Assembly: GCA_905234015.1 (NCBI GenBank)
Contig: CAJOFK010000013.1
Coordinates: 1 to 36,813, forward strand
Direction: 5' to 3'
DNA: 36,813 bases
From: an uncultured Ruminococcus sp.
GTDB taxonomy: Bacteria; Bacillota; Clostridia; Oscillospirales; Acutalibacteraceae
Part shown: positions 1-9,880 of the stretch, in pieces
Position numbering within the stretch: the first letter of the stretch is position 1
How the letters are laid out: every line of letters begins with the position of its first letter
Program-made: the position numbers and the translations under genes
The notes under the pieces: model-generated
Seen by the model: only the letters and a program-made list of their open reading frames with translations
What the model was told of the DNA's origin: nothing
Databases searched by the model: none

Positions 1-102
1 GTTTTTAGCCCGTAGCGCTGCAGAAACTAATCTTTTTTACGTGAACACAAGGTTCGAGATGAAGTTTTCTTTTTAACAAAACATACGCCAGCTCAGCCAA
101 AA
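1..102 (+). repeat. tRNA-3'-end-derived intergenic repeat, left copy
   Basis: This stretch matches the order of motifs seen at 36583-36685: GTTTTTAG at 1-8, a CCGt-GCG block at 10-17, GGTTCGAGATGAAG at 51-64, and CTCAGCCAAAA at 92-102. GGTTCGA and CTCAGCCA are also the T-loop and the acceptor/CCA end of the tRNA-Gln gene at 36428. It therefore looks like a decayed tRNA 3' end with an insert between T-loop and acceptor. It stops where the terminal motif of the mobile element begins. The copy may continue to the left of the window. Confidence 0.6.
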
Positions 103-166
103 AAACAAGCATCCATTAGGGTGTACTTCGAAAGGAAGTTACACCCAAATGGGCGGCTCTTGTAAA
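101..166 (-). repeat. Left terminal motif with structured hairpin
   Basis: Read on the - strand, this begins TTTACAAGAGCC, forms a hairpin with outer stem GGGTGT/ACACCC and inner stem ACTTC/GAAGT, and ends TGCTTGTTTTT. The same order is found on the + strand at 19127-19188. The outer stem sequence differs between copies but stays paired, which suggests selection on structure. It lies downstream of the recombinase gene and could act as its terminator, as an end-recognition structure, or both. Confidence 0.65.
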
Positions 167-182
167 ATCTTATGTATTTAAC

Positions 183-216
183 TACGGCACGGCTTTATGC
201 TATGCCGTAGTTTTTT
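183..216 (+). terminator. Hairpin terminator at the left end of the recombinase gene
   Basis: AACTACGGCA pairs with TGCCGTAGTT around a short loop, and a run of T follows on the + strand. It sits immediately beyond the recombinase stop codon. The T run is on the + strand, so it best terminates rightward transcription entering the element. As a terminator of the - strand gene it would be weak. Confidence 0.6.
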
Positions 217-217
217 G

Positions 218-1961
<1,744 letters not shown>

Positions 1962-1978
1962 CACTTTAAAGTGATAAA

Positions 1979-2239
1979 TTATATATTTTCTGATGTGATT
2001 CTCTCAACCGTATCATAGACAGTTGAATCAGAGCTTTCATTGAATTCTGTACGAACGATATAGACAGTGTTGTCGATTTCCTGCGTATACTTCAATGGCT
2101 TGATGTATATACCTCTGCTATACCAAGCCATTCGTTCCTCCGGAGTCATCTTGTCAAGCTCGTCGTATATCCTGTCAAGCATATCGTCTAATTCGGTACG
2201 AATGTTTAACTCGTTGCCTTGATCGTCATAGTATTTCAT
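1979..2239 (-). CDS. TnpW-like small transposon protein
   Basis: This 86-residue acidic protein has a C-terminal half (IDNTVYIVRTEFNESSDSTVYD and onward) that resembles the short TnpW family of Tn4451-like elements, with the pattern NTxYIVxxxFxExSxxT. The N-terminal half, with PEERMAWYSRG, looks helical and is not something I can name. It lies directly upstream of the recombinase in the same direction, so the two may be co-transcribed, although the recombinase also has its own promoter. AGAAGG is found about ten bases before the ATG. The biochemical role of TnpW is not established to my knowledge. Confidence 0.6.
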   Translation of the reverse strand: MKYYDDQGNELNIRTELDDMLDRIYDELDKMTPEERMAWYSRGIYIKPLKYTQEIDNTVYIVRTEFNESSDSTVYDTVERITSENI

Positions 2240-2272
2240 TAGTTTATTACCTTCTTTCTTTATAAACGGGTT

Positions 2273-2285
2273 TAGGGTATCCCTA
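2273..2285. repeat. Short palindrome TAGGGTATCCCTA
   Basis: A perfect 5-base-arm palindrome sits upstream of the TnpW-like gene. A close relative, TTAGGGACACCCTAA, lies at 3122-3136, upstream of the divergent cargo operon. The pair could be operators for one regulator. This is inference from two sites only. Confidence 0.35.
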
Positions 2286-2398
2286 TGGTTTCTAACTGTT
2301 TTTGCTTAGAGGAGTAAAAACAGTCTGCTTGTTTAGATGCGACATGGATATTTTGTATTTTCGTAGAACCGTAAACAAACCTGTCACCCTAATACTGT

Positions 2399-2707
2399 CT
2401 ATTGTTGCTTGTGATTGCGAAGTTCAATGATTCTTCTTCGGTTAGTACGCCGAAAATCTACATCAATCCCGCTGCTGCAATACAGCTCAAAAGAAAACTT
2501 ATTGAGCAGTTTTGTCACTGTATTTGGCGGTGTTACGGTGTCGTTCATTTCGGCAAGTAGGTCGGTAGCCGTTCCCATCCAGTAGTGCTTTCCGACCATA
2601 AATGCTTTCAACTTTCCGAAAAAAGGATGATTCTCCGTAAGTTTCGGATATCCCTCGCTGTTAGCTTTGCCGAGTGTCATAGCAACAATTAGTTGTCCTT
2701 TAGTCAT
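2399..2707 (-). CDS. Small element-borne protein, function unknown
   Basis: This protein has 102 residues if it starts at the ATG at 2707, which has AAAGGAAG five bases upstream. A longer frame to 2785 lacks such a site. The C-terminal part contains NTVTKLLNKFSFELY followed by a GI(x)nR-RRTNRRRIIEL pattern. That pattern reminds me of the C-terminal winged-helix-like ends of replication or helicase proteins on Clostridia mobile elements. I cannot assign a function. It could be an intact small accessory protein or the surviving tail of a larger replication gene. Confidence 0.5.
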   Translation of the reverse strand: MTKGQLIVAMTLGKANSEGYPKLTENHPFFGKLKAFMVGKHYWMGTATDLLAEMNDTVTPPNTVTKLLNKFSFELYCSSGIDVDFRRTNRRRIIELRNHKQQ

Positions 2708-2785
2708 AAGTTCTTCCTTTCCGTCACTTACAACAGTGACTGTTTTGTGGTAGTTTTTGGCATAACAAAAAGCCAAGTTACACAA

Positions 2786-3222
2786 GGCTATTTCTCAATT
2801 TCAAAAGGGTAAACTACCCCCTTGGTATGAGAAAGCCTGATGAAACTTGACCTTAAACTATTCAGTCCTCTTTTGATAATTCAAAGTGCTTGTTTGCAAT
2901 GCCTGCAGGATTATTTACTGCGACTGTTAGCTCCTTAAACTCATAGGTTCGTCGCTATTCAGTTTTTTAACACAGCCTGCGAGCAGTTCCGTGTACGGTT
3001 ACTATTATAAATCGTGACGGTTTAGTTGTCAATTAAAATCGTTCGACAGAATATGACTATAAGATGATGTCACGACTTTACAAGCAGTGCGTTTTTACTC
3101 CTACCCGCAAAAACACGCTTTTTAGGGACACCCTAAGACCTGTAAGTTGCTGTTGCCAATATGCCGTTTTCGTGGTAGAATTATTTTGTAAGGAAAACGC
3201 TTTCATTTTGAAAGGAGCAACT
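2786..3222. other. Intergenic region between divergent gene sets
   Basis: No convincing gene is seen. The stretch holds the upstream region of the - strand small genes and the leader of the + strand cargo run. It contains a hairpin-forming segment at 3090-3119 (GCG-TTTTT paired with AAAAA-CACGC) and the palindrome TTAGGGACACCCTAA at 3122-3136. An open frame extends the next gene upstream to 3064, but its residues do not resemble that protein family. Confidence 0.5.
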
Positions 3223-4131
3223 GTGAAAATTCTTATTACAGGCGGAACAACATTTGTAAGTAAATATGCGGCGGAATACTTTGTTGCGAAAGGCAATGAT
3301 GTGACCGTTATCAATCGCGGCAGCAGATCGCAGGTTGACGGTGTAACGCATATCAACTGCGACAGAACAGCTTTAGGCGACAGGGTCGGCGGCAAGCGCT
3401 TTGACCTTATCCTCGACATCACCGCCTATACGGAAGAACATATTAAAACGCTGCTTGATTCAGGCGTTACCTTTGATGAATACATTTTCATAAGCTCCAG
3501 CGCTGTTTATCCCGAAACCAATCCGCAGCCCTTTACCGAAGAACAACCCTGCGGTTACAACTCCGTCTGGGGCGAATACGGTATAAACAAGCTGAAAGCG
3601 GAGCAATACTTGCAAGCGAATGTTCCGAACGCTTACATTCTCCGTCCTCCGTATTTCTGCGGTGTATATGAGAATTTATACCGTGAAGCGTTTCCGTTTG
3701 ACTGTGCTATGCAGGACAGACCGTTCTATATACCTCAAAACGGTGAAATGAAACTGCAATTCTTCAATGTTTCCGACCTCTGTCGCTTCATTGAAATCCT
3801 GATAGATAAGCACCCAAAAGATCACATTTTCAATGTCGGCAATAAGGATATTGTAACCATAAAAGAATGGGTTGAGTTATGCTACAAGGCTGTCGGAAAA
3901 ACTGCCGAGTTTGTCTGCGTGGGCAAGGAGATTCCGCAGAGAGATTACTTCTGCTTCTATGATTATGAATATGTCCTTGACGTGAGTAAGCAAAATAATC
4001 TTATGACTGATACTATTTCATTGGAAAAGGGCTTGAAAGAGGAGTTTGAGTGGTACAAAAACAACCTTGACAGCGTATATAACCGCAAGCCGTATATGGA
4101 ATATATTGATAACAATTTGGTGAAGAAATGA
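3223..4131 (+). CDS. NAD-dependent epimerase/dehydratase-family reductase
   Basis: This 302-residue short-chain dehydrogenase/reductase of the extended epimerase type has an N-terminal nucleotide-binding motif, ILITGGTTFVSKY, and an active-site YxxxK visible as YGINKLKAEQ. The GGTxFVS variant of the glycine motif is usual in a subfamily of small NAD-epimerase-like proteins of Firmicutes. The substrate is unknown. I chose the GTG at 3223 because AAAGGAG lies five bases upstream and the fold begins exactly there. The stop codon overlaps the start of the following acetyltransferase (ATGA), which indicates one operon. Confidence 0.85.
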   Translation: MKILITGGTTFVSKYAAEYFVAKGNDVTVINRGSRSQVDGVTHINCDRTALGDRVGGKRFDLILDITAYTEEHIKTLLDSGVTFDEYIFISSSAVYPETNPQPFTEEQPCGYNSVWGEYGINKLKAEQYLQANVPNAYILRPPYFCGVYENLYREAFPFDCAMQDRPFYIPQNGEMKLQFFNVSDLCRFIEILIDKHPKDHIFNVGNKDIVTIKEWVELCYKAVGKTAEFVCVGKEIPQRDYFCFYDYEYVLDVSKQNNLMTDTISLEKGLKEEFEWYKNNLDSVYNRKPYMEYIDNNLVKK

Positions 4132-4547
4132 CAGTAAGAGAAATCAGAGATAATGAATTAAGCAATTTGCTTGAATTATATATCCACCTGCAGAACAGCG
4201 AACATTTACAGAACACTTGGTCGGAAATTATAAATGACCAGAATCATCATATCATCGTCTGCAAGGTAGACGGCAAGATTGTTTCATCCTGCGTATGCGT
4301 GATCATTCCCAACCTGACACGTAATATCCGTCCATACGCATTTATCGAAAATGTGGTCACTCACACCGATTACAGAGGAAAAGGTTACGCAACTGCTTGT
4401 CTGAACTATGCAAAAAAGTTAGCAATCAAAGCTGATTGTTATAAAATGATGCTGCTTACAGGCTCGAAAAGCGAGAGCACGCTTAATTTCTATAAACAAG
4501 CAGGTTATAATTGTACGGATAAAACAGCGTTTATACAATGGTTGTGA
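4128..4547 (+). CDS. GNAT-family N-acetyltransferase
   Basis: This 139-residue single-domain acetyltransferase shows the acetyl-CoA pyrophosphate-binding motif as YRGKGYATACL, followed by a C-terminal NFYKQAGY typical of the fold. It transfers an acetyl group from acetyl-CoA to an amine that cannot be predicted. The start overlaps the previous stop by four bases. It is one of three stand-alone GNATs in this run, with a fourth inside the fusion protein downstream. Confidence 0.9.
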   Translation: MTVREIRDNELSNLLELYIHLQNSEHLQNTWSEIINDQNHHIIVCKVDGKIVSSCVCVIIPNLTRNIRPYAFIENVVTHTDYRGKGYATACLNYAKKLAIKADCYKMMLLTGSKSESTLNFYKQAGYNCTDKTAFIQWL

Positions 4548-4567
4548 TTGTTTTGGGAGGAACAAAA

Positions 4568-5572
4568 ATGTTGATGAATAACAACGAATACTTAAATACG
4601 ATCGAATCCATAAAAAATGAGATAAAGTCGGCGCAATACAAGGCGGCAGTGAGCGTCAATCGCGAGCTGATTATGCTGTACTACAATATCGGCAAAATCA
4701 TCAACGAGCATAAGGCTTGGGGCAATAAATTCATCGACAATCTTGCCGCTGACATTAAGCTCGAATTCCCGAATGTCAAAGGCTATTCGGTGAGAAATCT
4801 AAAATATATGGCAAAATTTGCAGAGACTTATCCTGATGAGCAATTTGTGCAACAGGTTGTTGCACAAATTCCGTGGGGGCAGAACATCGTGCTACTTGAT
4901 AAAGTAAATGATGATAATACTCGCCGTTGGTATGCGGAAAAGACGATTGAAAACGGTTGGACACGAAATGTTTTGACGCACCAAATCGAAAGCAATCTAT
5001 ACACCCGTCAGGTGATTGCTAACAAGGTTTCCAACTTTGAAAACCGATTACCTTCTCCGCAGAGCGAGCTTGCCGTTCAAACGATGAAAGATCCGTACAT
5101 TTTCGATTTTATCCCTTTCCGTGAAGATATGGTGGAGCGTGATATCGAAAACGCTTTGATCAAAGATGTCACAAAGCTGCTCTTGGAGCTCGGCACGGGT
5201 TTTGCTTTTCTCGGAAATCAATATCACATTAACGTCGGCGGTGATGATTTTTATATTGACCTGCTGTTCTATAATCTAAACCTGCGTTCCTATGTCGTGA
5301 TCGAATTGAAAACAGGCGACTTCAAACCAGAGTACGCAGGTCAGCTCAATTTCTATCTTTCCGCTGTTGACGGCATTTTGAAGAAGGAGCAGGATAATCC
5401 TTCTATCGGTTTGCTGCTTTGCAAAAACAAAAACGATTTGGTAGCGGAGTATGCACTAAAGGATATGTCGAAACCAATAGGAGTAAGCGAATACAAAATT
5501 ACAAGTAACCTGCCCGAAGAATTATTGAATCAATTACCGTCAGTAGAGGATATTCAAAAGAGGATTAAATGA
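4568..5572 (+). CDS. DUF1016 / PDDEXK nuclease-family protein (YhcG-like)
   Basis: This 334-residue protein has an N-terminal DUF1016 helical domain (about residues 8-150, including the family motif VAQIPWGQN) and a C-terminal PD-(D/E)xK nuclease domain. The catalytic pattern is visible as DFYIDLLFYN followed by VVIELKTG. YhcG-like proteins are DNA-acting enzymes often found on mobile elements; a defence or recombination role is possible but not shown. The ATG at 4568 has GGGAGG seven bases upstream. The stop overlaps the next gene by four bases. A 29-base perfect palindrome lies inside the coding sequence at 4842-4870. Confidence 0.88.
   Translation: MLMNNNEYLNTIESIKNEIKSAQYKAAVSVNRELIMLYYNIGKIINEHKAWGNKFIDNLAADIKLEFPNVKGYSVRNLKYMAKFAETYPDEQFVQQVVAQIPWGQNIVLLDKVNDDNTRRWYAEKTIENGWTRNVLTHQIESNLYTRQVIANKVSNFENRLPSPQSELAVQTMKDPYIFDFIPFREDMVERDIENALIKDVTKLLLELGTGFAFLGNQYHINVGGDDFYIDLLFYNLNLRSYVVIELKTGDFKPEYAGQLNFYLSAVDGILKKEQDNPSIGLLLCKNKNDLVAEYALKDMSKPIGVSEYKITSNLPEELLNQLPSVEDIQKRIK
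4842..4870. repeat. Perfect palindrome inside the DUF1016 gene
   Basis: AATTTGTGCAACA and TGTTGCACAAATT form 13-base perfect arms around GGT. The segment encodes the conserved FVQQVVAQI stretch, so coding constraint explains part of it, but perfect symmetry over 29 bases is more than the protein needs. Confidence 0.75.
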
Positions 5573-6039
5573 GCATAGAACTTGTTAAAGCAGAATTTGA
5601 CGATTTAAATACAATCCTGCAAATGCAAAAAGAAGCATTTACGGAGCTATATAAAAAGTATCAAGACACTGAAACAAGCCCTGCAACAGAAAAATATGAG
5701 GATATACTGTTCCGCTTCAACCAACCCGAAACGACATACTACTTCATAACGGCAGATAATATAAATGTCGGCGTTATCCGTATTGTAGATTTTAATGACG
5801 GAATTACACGGAAAAGAATATCTCCGATCTTCATAATGTCCGAATATAGAAATAAAGGCTACGCTCAAAGGGCGATAAAAGAAGCCGAGCGTATTCACGG
5901 TAAACAGAATTGGAAGCTCGACACGATTTTACAGGAAAAAGGCAACTGCTATCTGTACGAAAAGATCGGCTACCACCAAACCGGCAAAACCGAAAAAATC
6001 AATGATAAGATGACGATTGTATATTACGAGAAGGATTGA
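5569..6039 (+). CDS. GNAT-family N-acetyltransferase
   Basis: This is a 156-residue acetyltransferase. The CoA-binding motif reads EYRNKGYAQRAI, and the late strand region contains NCYLYEKIGY, as expected for the fold. The substrate is unknown. It overlaps the DUF1016 gene by four bases and is followed three bases later by the Nudix fusion, so it is part of the same transcription unit. Confidence 0.88.
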   Translation: MSIELVKAEFDDLNTILQMQKEAFTELYKKYQDTETSPATEKYEDILFRFNQPETTYYFITADNINVGVIRIVDFNDGITRKRISPIFIMSEYRNKGYAQRAIKEAERIHGKQNWKLDTILQEKGNCYLYEKIGYHQTGKTEKINDKMTIVYYEKD

Positions 6040-6042
6040 ATT

Positions 6043-7302
6043 ATGGAGACGATAGTGAGATTTTATGATACGGTAGATGACAGCTTGCTTAAATTCGCTG
6101 TTATTGTTGCCAAATCAAACGGCAAATGGGTATTCTGTAAGCATAAAGAGCGTGATACATACGAATGTCCCGGAGGTCACAGAGAAGAAGGCGAAGCTAT
6201 TGACGATACAGCCAAGCGTGAATTATACGAAGAAACCGGAGCAATAGATTATGCTATTCAGCCGGTTTGTATTTATTCTGTAACGGCTCCCGATAACTTT
6301 GACGGCAAAGAAACCTTTGGCAAGCTGTATTATGCAGAAATACAGAGCTTTGTAAGCGAGTTGCATAGCGAGATCGAAAGGATTGAATTGTTTGAGAAAC
6401 TACCAACGAATTGGACGTATCCAGAGATTCAACCATTGTTATTAAAAGAGGTTGAGGAAAAAAAGGGTGAAGAAAGACGCACGGTATTGGGAGGAAAGAA
6501 ATTGTTTATTAGGAGTTTTAGAGAAAGCGACGCAGAAAAAGTTTCAAAGATGATTATTCGAACAGAAAAAACAACAAACAGTAAGGATTATTCCGAAGAA
6601 TGGATCAACGCTCTCGAAAAACGAGCGCAACCATCGGATATATTAGAGCGCGCCGGTTGGACGCATTTTTACGTTGCAGAAGAGAATGATACAATTATCG
6701 GTTGCGGAGCAATCGGACCTTTTTGGGGCAGCGAAACAGAGAGCAGTCTGTTTAACATATTTGTTTTACCTGAATACCAAGGCAAAGGTATAGGTAGAAA
6801 AATCATTGAAACGCTTGAGCAGGACGAGTATTTTCTCAGAGCAAAACGCGTAGAAGTTCCTGCGTCTATTACAGCAGTCAACTTCTATAGAAAATTAGGA
6901 TATGATTATAAATACGGAGTTGACCACCCTGACGAGGAACAGATTATTCGGTTGGAAAAATTTAGATATTGTTCTTCCGTTATCGGTTCATTTGTCACTG
7001 TGACGATTGACCGACCGATGGGAAGCCTCCACCCCGAGCACCGGGATATTTACTATCCGATCAACTACGGCTATGTTGAGGGCGTCAAGGCTCCCGACGG
7101 CGAGTGGCAGGACGCGTATATTCTCGGCGTGTACGAGCCGGTCAAAAGCTTTACAGGAAAGGTTATCGCGGTCATTCACCGTCTTGACGATATTGAGGAC
7201 AAGTGGGTTGTATGCCCTGAGAATGAGTCGTTTAGCAAGAAGGAGATCGCCGAGAAAACAGCTTTTCAAGAGAAGTTTTTCAAGACGGAAATCGTGGTTT
7301 AA
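6043..7302 (+). CDS. Nudix - GNAT - small pyrophosphatase-like fusion protein
   Basis: This 419-residue protein has three recognisable parts. Residues 1-140 are a Nudix hydrolase with the box GHREEGEAIDDTAKRELYEETG. Residues 152-305 are a GNAT acetyltransferase with motif YQGKGIGRKI. Residues 310-419 match the short protein often annotated as inorganic pyrophosphatase in Clostridia, with HPEHRDIYYPINYGYVEG. Each part is usually a separate gene. An internal GGGAGG at 6489-6494 sits seven bases before an in-frame TTG at 6502, precisely where a free GNAT would start. The fusion therefore probably arose by loss of the Nudix stop codon, and the GNAT part may still be made separately. Substrates are unknown. 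Confidence 0.82.
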   Translation: METIVRFYDTVDDSLLKFAVIVAKSNGKWVFCKHKERDTYECPGGHREEGEAIDDTAKRELYEETGAIDYAIQPVCIYSVTAPDNFDGKETFGKLYYAEIQSFVSELHSEIERIELFEKLPTNWTYPEIQPLLLKEVEEKKGEERRTVLGGKKLFIRSFRESDAEKVSKMIIRTEKTTNSKDYSEEWINALEKRAQPSDILERAGWTHFYVAEENDTIIGCGAIGPFWGSETESSLFNIFVLPEYQGKGIGRKIIETLEQDEYFLRAKRVEVPASITAVNFYRKLGYDYKYGVDHPDEEQIIRLEKFRYCSSVIGSFVTVTIDRPMGSLHPEHRDIYYPINYGYVEGVKAPDGEWQDAYILGVYEPVKSFTGKVIAVIHRLDDIEDKWVVCPENESFSKKEIAEKTAFQEKFFKTEIVV

Positions 7303-7320
7303 TATGAGTGTGAATTTGTT

Positions 7321-8098
7321 ATGCAAAACAATGATTATTTGATAAACTATTACAACGGATATGACGAGGACGGACGGCTTGAAAACAGCCGTCTTGGCAG
7401 AGTGGAATATCTTACTACACGCAGATATTTAGATCCGCTGTTGACCGCAGACAGCAAAATTGCGGAAATCGGCGCTGGAACAGGTAGGTATAGCGTTACT
7501 CTTGCCAAAGAGGGATACGATGTTACTGCCGTTGAATTGGTACAACATAATCTTGATATTCTCAAAAGCAAGCTCGACGGCAACGAAAACATCAAAACCT
7601 TTCTAGGCAACGCGCTTGACTTGAATATGCTGGAGGATAATACCTATGATGTTACGCTCCTACTCGGACCGATGTATCACCTGTATTCTGAAGTTGATAA
7701 GACAAAAGCGCTGAAGGAAGCGGTCAGGATCACAAAGCCGGGCGGTCATATTTTGGTAGCCTATTGTATGAACGAAGCGACAGTGATTCAGTATGTTTTC
7801 GGTTGCAATCAGCTAAAATCCGTTATGAGTTTGAATATGATTACCGATGATTGGAAATGTATCAGTGAGCCGAAATACCTGTTTGAAATGGCGCGTATCG
7901 AGGATATAGAGCGTCTGAACGCAACTGTTCCCGTTGAGCGTGTAAAGCTTGTCACAACCGACGGCGCAAGCCGATATATTCGTGAGTATCTCGGATGAAA
8001 CCTTTGTAAAATGGCTCTCCTATCATTTTGCAACCTGCGAACGGCAGGATTTAATAGGAGCAACCAATCATAGCTTGGATATTCTGAGGAAACTGTAA
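7321..8098 (+). pseudogene. Frameshifted class I SAM-dependent methyltransferase
   Basis: The main frame (7321-7998, 225 residues) holds the SAM-binding motif AEIGAGTGRYS and an acidic ELV strand end, and LLGPMYHL in the family position. It stops at TGA 7996-7998. The next 35 codons, from 7994 to the TAA at 8096, read DETFVKWLSYHFATCERQDL and onward in another frame. That is the usual C-terminus of this methyltransferase family. A single-base shift near 7993 therefore splits the gene. The truncated product keeps the whole Rossmann core, so some activity is conceivable. A sequencing error is the alternative. Confidence 0.8.
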
Positions 8099-8111
8099 GA
8101 GGATTTACAAT

Positions 8112-8693
8112 ATGTCTTTACCAACACTTATTTAAGCAGAAAAACTATTACACGATGCCGAACAGCGCAACCCTGAATCTTGGATCGGACACAGCAATAC
8201 CGCTGCCTTTTGTGCTAAAGCAATTTCGGAGCATTGTGATAATCTTGACGCCGATACCGCCTACATATTCGGTTTGTTGCATGATATTGGAAGACGTGAG
8301 GGTGTAACGGATATGCAGCATATTATTAACGGATACCATTTTATGACCTCTCTCGGCTATGATGATTGCGCTCGAATCTGTCTGACACACTCATTCCCGT
8401 ATAAGGATATTCGCTCCTATAACGGACAGAATGACTTTGCGGTGGAGGAAACAGAGTTTATCAAAACCTTTATAGCAAATACCGAGTACAACGATTACGA
8501 CAGGCTGATTCAACTCTGCGACGCTCTCGCTCTGCCTAATGGAGCAACCTATATCGAAAAACGTCTTGTTGATGTTGTTATGCGTAGGGGCTTTAACAAT
8601 CTGACTATTCCGAAATGGAAGGCGTTCCTTGATTTAAAGGACTATTTTGATAAGAAAACAGGAACAGATATTTATAAGCTGATTGGAGTTTAA
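8112..8693 (+). pseudogene. HD-domain phosphohydrolase with in-frame TAA at codon 8
   Basis: From the ATG at 8112, with AGAGGA upstream, the frame reads MSLPTLI, then TAA at 8133-8135, then AEKLLHDAEQRNPESWIGHS and on to 8693. The continuation includes the HD motif LLHDIGRREG and matches a ~194-residue HD hydrolase. GAA to TAA is the simplest explanation. A shorter product could initiate at an internal ATG (for example 8274), but that would lack the first histidine region (WIGHS). I therefore call it a pseudogene, with a single-base error as the alternative. Confidence 0.8.
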
Positions 8694-8694
8694 T

Positions 8695-9390
8695 ATGCTA
8701 AATCAACTACCCACTTGGGAAAAACTCGCAAAGGAAATCATTTGGCAGCAAATCGGCAAAATAAAAGGTAAGACTATTCTTGATTTTGGTAGCGGTACAG
8801 GAATTACTGCAGATTATTTCGCTGCTAACAATCAGGTTACTGCGCTTGAGTCTTCAGTGGATATGCTTGCTCAACAAGTGAATAAGAACGGCTATCGGCA
8901 AATTGTCGGCAGTACAGACGAATTAAAAAAGCTGACAAGCGATTCATTTGATTATATCTTCTGTCATAATGTTTTAGAATACGCTGATGACCGAGAAATA
9001 ATTGTCGGTGAGTTTTATCGCCTGCTGAAGAAAAACGGTAAGCTGTCAATCGTCAAGCACAACCGCAATGGCAGGGTAATGCAGATGGTAGTGTTGCTCA
9101 ACAACTTTGATGAAGCAAATAATCTCCTTGACGGGCACAACAGCAAAGCGCAACGGTTCGGTACAATCAACTATTATGATGACAGCGATATTACCAAATG
9201 GTGTGATGGCTTTGTTTTACAATATACTTATGGATTGCGCACATTTTGGGACTTACAGCAAAATCAAGAAATACAAAAAGATGAAGAATGGCAGAAAAAG
9301 ATGATTGATATTGAAATGAGGGTATCACAAAATCCTGATTTTCAGTGGATTGCGTTCTTTCACCATTTGATATTTGAAAAACGAGGATAA
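8695..9390 (+). CDS. Class I SAM-dependent methyltransferase
   Basis: This 231-residue protein has motif I as ILDFGSGTGITADYF, an acidic residue at the end of strand 2 (TALESS) and motif IV-like FDYIFCHNVLEY, the standard methyltransferase 11 pattern. The substrate is unknown. The ATG at 8695 follows the HD stop directly and has TTGGAG upstream; an ATG at 8683 would add four residues. The next gene begins two bases after its stop. Confidence 0.88.
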   Translation: MLNQLPTWEKLAKEIIWQQIGKIKGKTILDFGSGTGITADYFAANNQVTALESSVDMLAQQVNKNGYRQIVGSTDELKKLTSDSFDYIFCHNVLEYADDREIIVGEFYRLLKKNGKLSIVKHNRNGRVMQMVVLLNNFDEANNLLDGHNSKAQRFGTINYYDDSDITKWCDGFVLQYTYGLRTFWDLQQNQEIQKDEEWQKKMIDIEMRVSQNPDFQWIAFFHHLIFEKRG

Positions 9391-9391
9391 C

Positions 9392-9814
9392 ATGGCTTAT
9401 AGAATAGAAAACTGTAAAGACTGCGACGCAGATTATATTATTGACAGACTTGTAGAATATAACCTTTCCCAAGTTCCCGCTGAACAGAAAGTATTATTTG
9501 ATACACTCGACAAAAAGATAACCGACGATAACGGAAAGATTATCGCCGGTTGCGTTGCGAGAATGTACTGTTGGAATATTGCTTATATAGACTCATTGTG
9601 GATTGATGAAAACTATCGTGGTATAGGCTTAGGCTCAAAATTGCTTGCGGAAATTGAAAAAGCTGCAAAGGATAAAGGCTGCTATCTGATACACCTCGAC
9701 ACCTTTGATTTTCAGGCAAAAGACTTTTACGAAAAGCATGGTTATGAGGTGTTTGGCGTGCTGGAGGATTGCCCGAAAAAGCATTGCAGATATTACTTGA
9801 AGAAAACGATTTGA
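9392..9814 (+). CDS. GNAT-family N-acetyltransferase
   Basis: This 140-residue acetyltransferase has IDSLWIDENYRGIGLGSKLL as its strand-4/CoA-binding motif and DFYEKHGYEVFG near the C-terminus. The ATG at 9392 follows CGAGGA. The protein resembles the family next to multidrug or antibiotic-modifying acetyltransferases only at the level of fold, so no substrate should be assumed. It lies directly after the methyltransferase. Confidence 0.88.
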   Translation: MAYRIENCKDCDADYIIDRLVEYNLSQVPAEQKVLFDTLDKKITDDNGKIIAGCVARMYCWNIAYIDSLWIDENYRGIGLGSKLLAEIEKAAKDKGCYLIHLDTFDFQAKDFYEKHGYEVFGVLEDCPKKHCRYYLKKTI

Positions 9815-9850
9815 TCTGTCCTAGAAAAGTCGGACATATAAGTAAAAATC

Positions 9851-9870
9851 CTGATATCATATTATCAGGA
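9851..9870. promoter_or_regulatory. Hairpin overlapping the ribosome binding site of the AraC gene
   Basis: CCTGATA and TATCAGG form a 7-base stem whose right arm abuts AGGAGG, the ribosome binding site before the ATG at 9881. It could limit translation or serve as an operator. No other support is available. Confidence 0.4.
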
Positions 9871-9880
9871 GGTAAACATT

